Positions 59,411-64,000 of a stretch of DNA of 64,000 nt are shown piece by piece (the first letter of the stretch is position 1; each line of letters opens with the position of its first letter). Below the pieces are notes generated by a model. The model made no database searches. It saw only the letters and a list, made by a program, of their open reading frames with translations, and was not told the origin of the DNA. The DNA comes from JBHGYD01 sp041920415. Its GTDB lineage: Bacteria; Bacillota; Bacilli; Bacillales; Anoxybacillaceae. The position numbers and the translations under genes are program-made. Location: the NCBI GenBank assembly GCA_041920415.1, contig JBHGYD010000009.1, forward strand, positions 1 through 64,000. The letters run 5' to 3'.

Positions 59411-59423
59411 CGAACCATTTTTA

Positions 59424-61445
59424 TTATTTTCCTATTGTAACGATGTTGTCTTCCCCTTTTGTCACAGCACCTTGTTTTTCAACTTTGACAGATTCATTCG
59501 CTTTCAAGTTCGTAAAGATAATTGGAGTGATGATAGAAGGTGCATTCTCTTTCACGTATTCTAAATCCACTTTTAATAACGGTTGTCCTTTTTTCACTTC
59601 GTCTCCTTGAGCAACAAGTGCTTCAAATCCTTGACCATTTAATTTAACTGTATCAATGCCGAAGTGAATTAAAATTTCTCGTCCACTTGTTGACTCAATG
59701 CCAATCGCATGTTTAGTTGGGAATATATTTACAATTTTACCATCTACAGGTGAAACAACCGTGCCGTCTGTTGGCATAATCGCAAAACCATCACCCATCA
59801 TTTTTTGTGAAAACACTTGGTCTGGTACTTCAGAAAGCGGAAGTACTTCACCTGTTAATGGTGCGGCAATCGTTTCTGTCCCCGCTTCTACTTGAGAATC
59901 AGTAGTTTTTGGCTCCTCTTTTACACGTGCTGGAGCGCGTCCTTCCATAATATCTTTAATTTGTCCTTTTAAAATATCAGACTTTGGACCGAAAATCGCT
60001 TGAACGTTGTTTCCGACTTCAAGAACACCCGCGGCTCCTAACGCTTTTAAGCGATCTTTATCAACATGTTTAATGTCATTAACAGATACGCGTAAACGAG
60101 TAATACACGCATCTAAATGAGCGATATTGTCTTTGCCGCCAAGCGCTGCCAATACTTCATATGGAAGATCGTCTGCGCCAGCTGCTGCAGTTGGTGTTTC
60201 TTCTGTAACTTTTTCACGTCCTGGTGTTGCTAAATCCCATTTACGAATGGCAAAGCGGAATCCGAAATAGTAAATAACCGCAAACACTAATCCTACCGGA
60301 ATGACAAGCCACCATGCTGTACGGTTTGGAAGTACACCGAATAACAAGTAGTCGATGACACCACCAGAGAATGTCATACCGATTTTGACGTTCAAAATGT
60401 GCATAATCATAAATGACAATCCAGCAAAAATCGTATGAATCGCAAATAAAGCTGGTGCAACGAATAAGAATGAGAACTCAATTGGTTCTGTAATCCCTGT
60501 TAAGAAAGATGTTAGTGCCGCTGAAGCCATGATACCAGCAACCACTTTTTTATTTTCTGGGCGCGCTTCATGATAAATCGCAAGCGCTGCTGCTGGAAGA
60601 CCGAACATCATGAATGGGAATTTACCAGTCATAAATGTTCCGGCTGTTAATGGAACACCATCTTTCAGTTGAGCGAAAAAGATTTTTTGGTCACCGTGGA
60701 CAATCTCTCCAGTTTTACTTACATATTCACCAAACTCAAACCAGAATGGCGCATAGAAAATATGGTGTAAGCCAAATGGAATAAGCGCGCGTTCAATGAC
60801 ACCGAAAATAAATGCTGCTAATGTTTTGTTTGAGTCAATCATGTTATGTGAGAATGCGTTTAAACCGTGTTGCACAGGTGGCCATACCCATGTCATCACA
60901 ATACCTAAAACAACAGCAGAAGCCGCTGTTATAATTGGCACGAAACGTTTTCCAGCAAAGAACCCTAAATATTGTGGCAGTTCAATATTAAAGTATTTAT
61001 TATACATATAAGCCGCTAAAATACCGACGATAATACCGCCAAATACACCTGTTTGTAAGGTCGGAATGCCTAATACGCTAGCAAAAGACGGATCTGTTCC
61101 AATTTTATCAGGTGTTACACCTAAAATGACGCTCATCGTAATATTCATAATTAAATAACCGATAATAGCCGCAAGACCAGCAACACCTTCACCGCCTGCT
61201 AGACCAATCGCTACTCCGACAGCAAAGAGTAAAGAAAGGTTAGAGAATACAATCCCCCCTGATTGCTCCATTACCTTTGCGATCAGAACAACCCAATCTG
61301 CTTTTAACGCAGGAAGTTTGTCGGTTAACGCTGGGTTTTGTAAAGCATTACCAAAAGCGAGTAAAATACCGGCTGCCGGCAAAATCGCAACTGGAAGCAT
61401 GAGCGCTTTACCGACTTTTTGTAATGTACCAAATGCTCTTTTCAT
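59424..61445 (-). CDS. ptsG: Glucose-specific PTS permease EIICBA
   Basis: A 673-residue glucose transporter-kinase. The membrane EIIC domain is residues 1 to about 390 (with GITEPIEFSFLFVAP). The EIIB domain is about 412-490, with phospho-Cys in HLDACITRLRVSV. A Glu/Pro linker follows, and the EIIA domain is about 525-673, with phospho-His in EILIHFGIDTVKLNG. The start at 61445 (MKRAFGTLQKVG) follows AAAGGAGGGG. Its leader carries a GlcT-type RAT and terminator, so it should be induced by glucose through antitermination. Confidence 0.97.
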   Translation of the reverse strand: MKRAFGTLQKVGKALMLPVAILPAAGILLAFGNALQNPALTDKLPALKADWVVLIAKVMEQSGGIVFSNLSLLFAVGVAIGLAGGEGVAGLAAIIGYLIMNITMSVILGVTPDKIGTDPSFASVLGIPTLQTGVFGGIIVGILAAYMYNKYFNIELPQYLGFFAGKRFVPIITAASAVVLGIVMTWVWPPVQHGLNAFSHNMIDSNKTLAAFIFGVIERALIPFGLHHIFYAPFWFEFGEYVSKTGEIVHGDQKIFFAQLKDGVPLTAGTFMTGKFPFMMFGLPAAALAIYHEARPENKKVVAGIMASAALTSFLTGITEPIEFSFLFVAPALFAIHTIFAGLSFMIMHILNVKIGMTFSGGVIDYLLFGVLPNRTAWWLVIPVGLVFAVIYYFGFRFAIRKWDLATPGREKVTEETPTAAAGADDLPYEVLAALGGKDNIAHLDACITRLRVSVNDIKHVDKDRLKALGAAGVLEVGNNVQAIFGPKSDILKGQIKDIMEGRAPARVKEEPKTTDSQVEAGTETIAAPLTGEVLPLSEVPDQVFSQKMMGDGFAIMPTDGTVVSPVDGKIVNIFPTKHAIGIESTSGREILIHFGIDTVKLNGQGFEALVAQGDEVKKGQPLLKVDLEYVKENAPSIITPIIFTNLKANESVKVEKQGAVTKGEDNIVTIGK

Positions 61446-61638
61446 CGTGGTACCCCTCCTTTTTTGTATAAGTTTTGCAACAAACATTCATTTCATGTAC
61501 AAGCAATGATTTTCTTTATTAGTCAGACATCTGACAAGTGTAAGCATTTGCAAAGAAAGAAAAAAGAAACAATCGGTCGAGCTTCATAAGGAACATTTAT
61601 CGGAAGAATGTTTCCTCCTCATAAAGAAACTCTACCTA

Positions 61639-61744
61639 AAAATAAAAGGCATGAGCAAAGAAAGAACAAAATAGAACGCTTACAACGGAAAAGAAAAGCT
61701 ACTTTTCCCTTGTTTGTCCTACTCTGTCTTCTTTACTCATGCCT
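61639..61744 (-). terminator. Leader terminator of ptsG
   Basis: TTCTTTACTCATGCCT pairs (one mismatch) with AGGCATGAGCAAAGAA across a 66-nt loop, followed by TTTTATTTTTA on the minus strand. Its upstream arm shares AGGCATGAG with the RAT, so RAT and terminator exclude each other. Confidence 0.85.
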
Positions 61745-61763
61745 GATCGAATCAGTAACACGT
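61736..61763 (-). promoter_or_regulatory. RAT antiterminator site for GlcT
   Basis: Minus strand from ACGTGTTACTGATTCG through ATCAGGCATGAG, the canonical BglG/GlcT-family RNA antiterminator. It lies just downstream of the glcT stop and overlaps the leader terminator. Confidence 0.9.
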
Positions 61764-61779
61764 AAAGATAAGACAACAT

Positions 61780-62625
61780 TTATTCACTTTTTTTTGCAAG
61801 CCTTTGCAAATGCATCGTTAAATAAACGGCTTCCGCCTCATCGACGGGTTGTTGTAATGTTTGTTGCATCACTTTGACTAGCTTCCAAGCAAGATTATAG
61901 CATATAGGGTATTCTTCTTTCAAGATTTTCGACAATTTTTTTGGTTCTTCGACTCTTTCTCCTTTTTTGACGCGCTCAATGGCATATCGTAAATGACGAA
62001 TAAATCGTAAATAATGAATGCTTTCACGGTCAATAACAATGCCAAGCTGTTCTTCGACAATGCCAATGAGCTTTGCGATTAACTGCGAATGCTGATTCAC
62101 TTCGGAAAGACTTTGTTTCGAAATACCGCTATGAATATGCAAAGCAATAAATCCTGCTTCTCCTTCAGGCAATTGCACATGTAACTTTTCATTTAACATT
62201 TCGACAACTTCTTGGGCGATTTCGTATTCAAGAGGATACAAACTTTTTGTCTCGATTAAAAATGGGTTTTTTAAATCAAGTCCTTGCTCGATTCGCTTGA
62301 TCGTAAAGGAAATATGATCGGTTAGAGCGACATGAATGTGTTCATTCAGCGGTGCATTCACGCGTTTTTTAATGTGCTGCATGATCTCGTTCATCACACC
62401 GATGAACTCTTCATCGAGATCAGGAAGCAATTTTTTATACTGCTCTTGTTCCCGTTCATTTTTTAAAATAAACCATTTTTCAACCGCACTTTGCTCAATG
62501 AAATCCCCTTTTTTCTTGCCAAACCCAATTCCTTTTCCTAATAAAACAACTTCATCGTACTCAGGATGCGATGCGATTAAAACATTGTTGTTTAATACTC
62601 TTTCCACTCGAAAGGACTTTCTCAC
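61780..62625 (-). CDS. glcT: GlcT, transcription antiterminator
   Basis: A 281-residue BglG/SacY-family RNA-binding regulator. It has the N-terminal CAT domain (residues 1-60: RVERVLNNNVLIASHPEYDE, VLLGKGIGFGKKKGD), PRD1 (about 65-170) and PRD2 (about 172-281), with paired conserved His such as HIHVALTDHISF and ALHIHSGIS. It binds the RAT in the ptsG leader when PtsG is busy transporting glucose. The start is GTG with AAAGGAG upstream. A cre-like site lies in its leader. Confidence 0.95.
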   Translation of the reverse strand: MRKSFRVERVLNNNVLIASHPEYDEVVLLGKGIGFGKKKGDFIEQSAVEKWFILKNEREQEQYKKLLPDLDEEFIGVMNEIMQHIKKRVNAPLNEHIHVALTDHISFTIKRIEQGLDLKNPFLIETKSLYPLEYEIAQEVVEMLNEKLHVQLPEGEAGFIALHIHSGISKQSLSEVNQHSQLIAKLIGIVEEQLGIVIDRESIHYLRFIRHLRYAIERVKKGERVEEPKKLSKILKEEYPICYNLAWKLVKVMQQTLQQPVDEAEAVYLTMHLQRLAKKSE

Positions 62626-62643
62626 AAAGCCCAGCTCCTTTAA

Positions 62644-62657
62644 TTTAAACGTTTACA
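62644..62657 (-). promoter_or_regulatory. cre-like site in the glcT leader
   Basis: TGTAAACGTTTAAA on the minus strand fits the cre consensus TGWAANCGNTNWCA at 13 of 14 positions. It lies between the -10 and the ribosome site. Confidence 0.5.
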
Positions 62658-62665
62658 ATACTATC

Positions 62666-62694
62666 ATCTTACGAAACGAATCTTTCTTCGTCAA
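62666..62694 (-). promoter_or_regulatory. glcT promoter
   Basis: Minus strand: -35 TTGACG (62689-62694), 17 bp, -10 TAAGAT (62666-62671). Confidence 0.6.
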
Positions 62695-62878
62695 TGGAGA
62701 AAAAAGGACAAATGTCATGAACCACTGTTTCTATCAACGAACGTAATCCATTCTTTTTACTATACTACGACGGAAACATTGAAACAGACGAAAAAATTGT
62801 TTTCTGTTCCATCATTTCCTATAATATAAAACGTGTTCGACGTAGTTTTGACGTTTTTAATGAAAGGCGGGAACGACA

Positions 62879-63685
62879 TTGATTAAATTAATTGTCAGCG
62901 ACTTAGACGGAACATTGCTTGGATTTGATAAAAAAATCAAAGAGGAAGATAAGCGAGCCATTCAAGCAGCCATTGAACATGGAATGGATTTTGCCGTCGC
63001 GTCCGGTCGCATGGATATTGAAATTTTAGAAGTGTTAAAAGAAATTGAACAAAAAGCGCACCGTGTCAGCCAAAATGGTGCTTATATTTATACAAAAACA
63101 GATGTTTCTCTTCATTCAGCGACATTCGAGCCAACAGTGGCACGCCAAATTTATCAAGAAGCAAAACAACTAGAAGCAATTATTTTGGTTTGCAATGAAA
63201 ACACGAATTTTGTTGAAACATTAACAGAACAGGTTCGCCAATTACAGGTACGACTATTCCATGATATTATTGAAGCTCCAAATATGATCAAAGCCATTGG
63301 CACAACCATCTATCCTTCGAAAATTACTGTATTAGCGGAAAATGATGTCATTACATCATTTCAACAACAAGTCACGAAACAGTTTGGCGATTTAGTCGAT
63401 ACGTTTATTTCTGAGGAACGCTGCCTCGATATTATGCCAAAAAACATTAGCAAAGGAAACGCACTTCGTTCGTTAATGGAACACTTAGATGTTACACCTG
63501 AAGAAACGGCTTGTTTTGGTGATTCGTTTAATGATATACCAATGTTTCGTCTAACTCCGTATAGTTTTGTAATGTCCCACGCCCATCCAGATGTAAAAAA
63601 AGAAGCACGCTATATCGTTGATTCTGTCAACGAAGCAGTGCAAATCATTCTTACTGAAATCAATCAAGTGATCACAAAAAAATAG
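62879..63685 (+). CDS. Cof-type HAD phosphatase
   Basis: A 268-residue HAD IIB hydrolase. Motif I is IVSDLDGTLLGFD, motif II VASGRMDIEI, Lys in KGNALRSLMEHL, and motif IV CFGDSFNDIPMF. It is similar in type to YkrA at 8,578 but clearly a different gene. Typical substrates are sugar phosphates or phosphorylated cofactors. The start is TTG, with AAAGGCGG 8 nt upstream. It is divergent from glcT and ends in a strong terminator. Confidence 0.9.
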   Translation: MIKLIVSDLDGTLLGFDKKIKEEDKRAIQAAIEHGMDFAVASGRMDIEILEVLKEIEQKAHRVSQNGAYIYTKTDVSLHSATFEPTVARQIYQEAKQLEAIILVCNENTNFVETLTEQVRQLQVRLFHDIIEAPNMIKAIGTTIYPSKITVLAENDVITSFQQQVTKQFGDLVDTFISEERCLDIMPKNISKGNALRSLMEHLDVTPEETACFGDSFNDIPMFRLTPYSFVMSHAHPDVKKEARYIVDSVNEAVQIILTEINQVITKK

Positions 63686-63707
63686 AAACACATTCTTTTG
63701 AAAAACT

Positions 63708-63746
63708 GAGAGCTGGCACAAACCTTTACGAGGCCAGCTCTTTTTA
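63708..63746 (+). terminator. Terminator of the HAD gene
   Basis: GAGCTGGC, a 15-nt loop, GCCAGCTC, TTTTT. Confidence 0.85.
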
Positions 63747-63819
63747 CATTTGCTCTTTTGATTATTTTTTCTCCTCTGTATCCATACTATGAAGGATGGT
63801 ATAAATGGAGGTTATGATC

Positions 63820-64000
63820 ATGCCTTATATTACTGTAGAAGATGATGTTCGTCTTTATTATGAGGAAGAGGGGACGGGGAAACCGCTTTTATTCATTCAC
63901 CCTCCAGGAATGGGGAGCATTGTCTTTGCCAATCAACGAGCATTATCAACCAACTTTCGTGTCATTACGTATGATATGCGTGGAAATGGAAAAAGCAGCC
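63820..64000 (+). CDS. Alpha/beta hydrolase, N-terminal part (cut by window edge)
   Basis: The first 60 residues of an alpha/beta-hydrolase-fold enzyme. It opens MPYITVEDDVRLYYEEEGTG, then LLFIHPPGMGSIVFANQRAL with the HPPG oxyanion-type motif, and VITYDMRGNGKSS before the nucleophile elbow, which lies beyond base 64,000. GGAGG lies 8 nt before the ATG at 63820; the ATG at 63814 is too near. Function cannot be narrowed from the fragment. Confidence 0.85.
   Translation, partial: MPYITVEDDVRLYYEEEGTGKPLLFIHPPGMGSIVFANQRALSTNFRVITYDMRGNGKSS

Overview
The window looks like chromosome of a moderately thermophilic, spore-forming Bacillaceae, most like Anoxybacillus or Geobacillus. The evidence is gene-by-gene synteny with the Bacillus subtilis pdh - ykrA - rnjA - ykuV/U - dapH/L - darB - abbA - ykuJ/I - fadH - ykuE - ykyB - cheV - patA segment, low-GC AT-rich spacers, strong AGGAGG-type ribosome sites and many A-hairpin-T terminators. 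The species is inferred, not proven.

Layout: 1-1.9 kb holds the 5' end of a group IIC intron (minus strand, body off the left edge) inserted just after the terminator of a dual-function RNA, SR1/SR1P, whose promoter carries two CcpN-type boxes. 1.9-7 kb is the pyruvate dehydrogenase operon pdhABCD. 7-18 kb is conserved core: ykyA, peptide deformylase, a HAD phosphatase, an unannotated 23-residue cationic peptide, RNA polymerase epsilon and RNase J1, KtrC, the ykuU-ykuV redox pair, the acetylated lysine/diaminopimelate branch dapH-dapL-ykuS, a TSUP permease and c-di-AMP-binding DarB. 18-28.7 kb has the AbbA antirepressor, YkuJ, an EAL-domain c-di-GMP receptor (YkuI), a C39-like lipoprotein, a pair of covarying structured repeats, FadH, Tat-exported YkuE, and a ppx-ppk-crcB-crcB operon.

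28.7-39.6 kb is the most accessory part: a hybrid histidine kinase, a lone receiver, an HPt-REC-GGDEF-REC diguanylate cyclase and CheV, which together could form a complete phosphorelay feeding c-di-GMP and chemotaxis. Next come a decayed CopZ-like metallochaperone gene, a DUF1906 protein, a truncated TetR gene, a KinB-like kinase and a six-bladed beta-propeller lectin-like protein.

39.6-57 kb contains an MFS exporter, CorA, an IDEAL protein, PatA, a quinone oxidoreductase and a fatty-acid/acyl-CoA degradation cluster with two nearly identical palindromic operators, then an MCP. 57-64 kb is the glucose PTS block glcT-ptsG-ptsH-ptsI with its RAT antiterminator/terminator switch, a HAD phosphatase and the start of an alpha/beta hydrolase cut by the right edge.

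All calls were made by reading. Family names rest on remembered sequence similarity, not on a database search.
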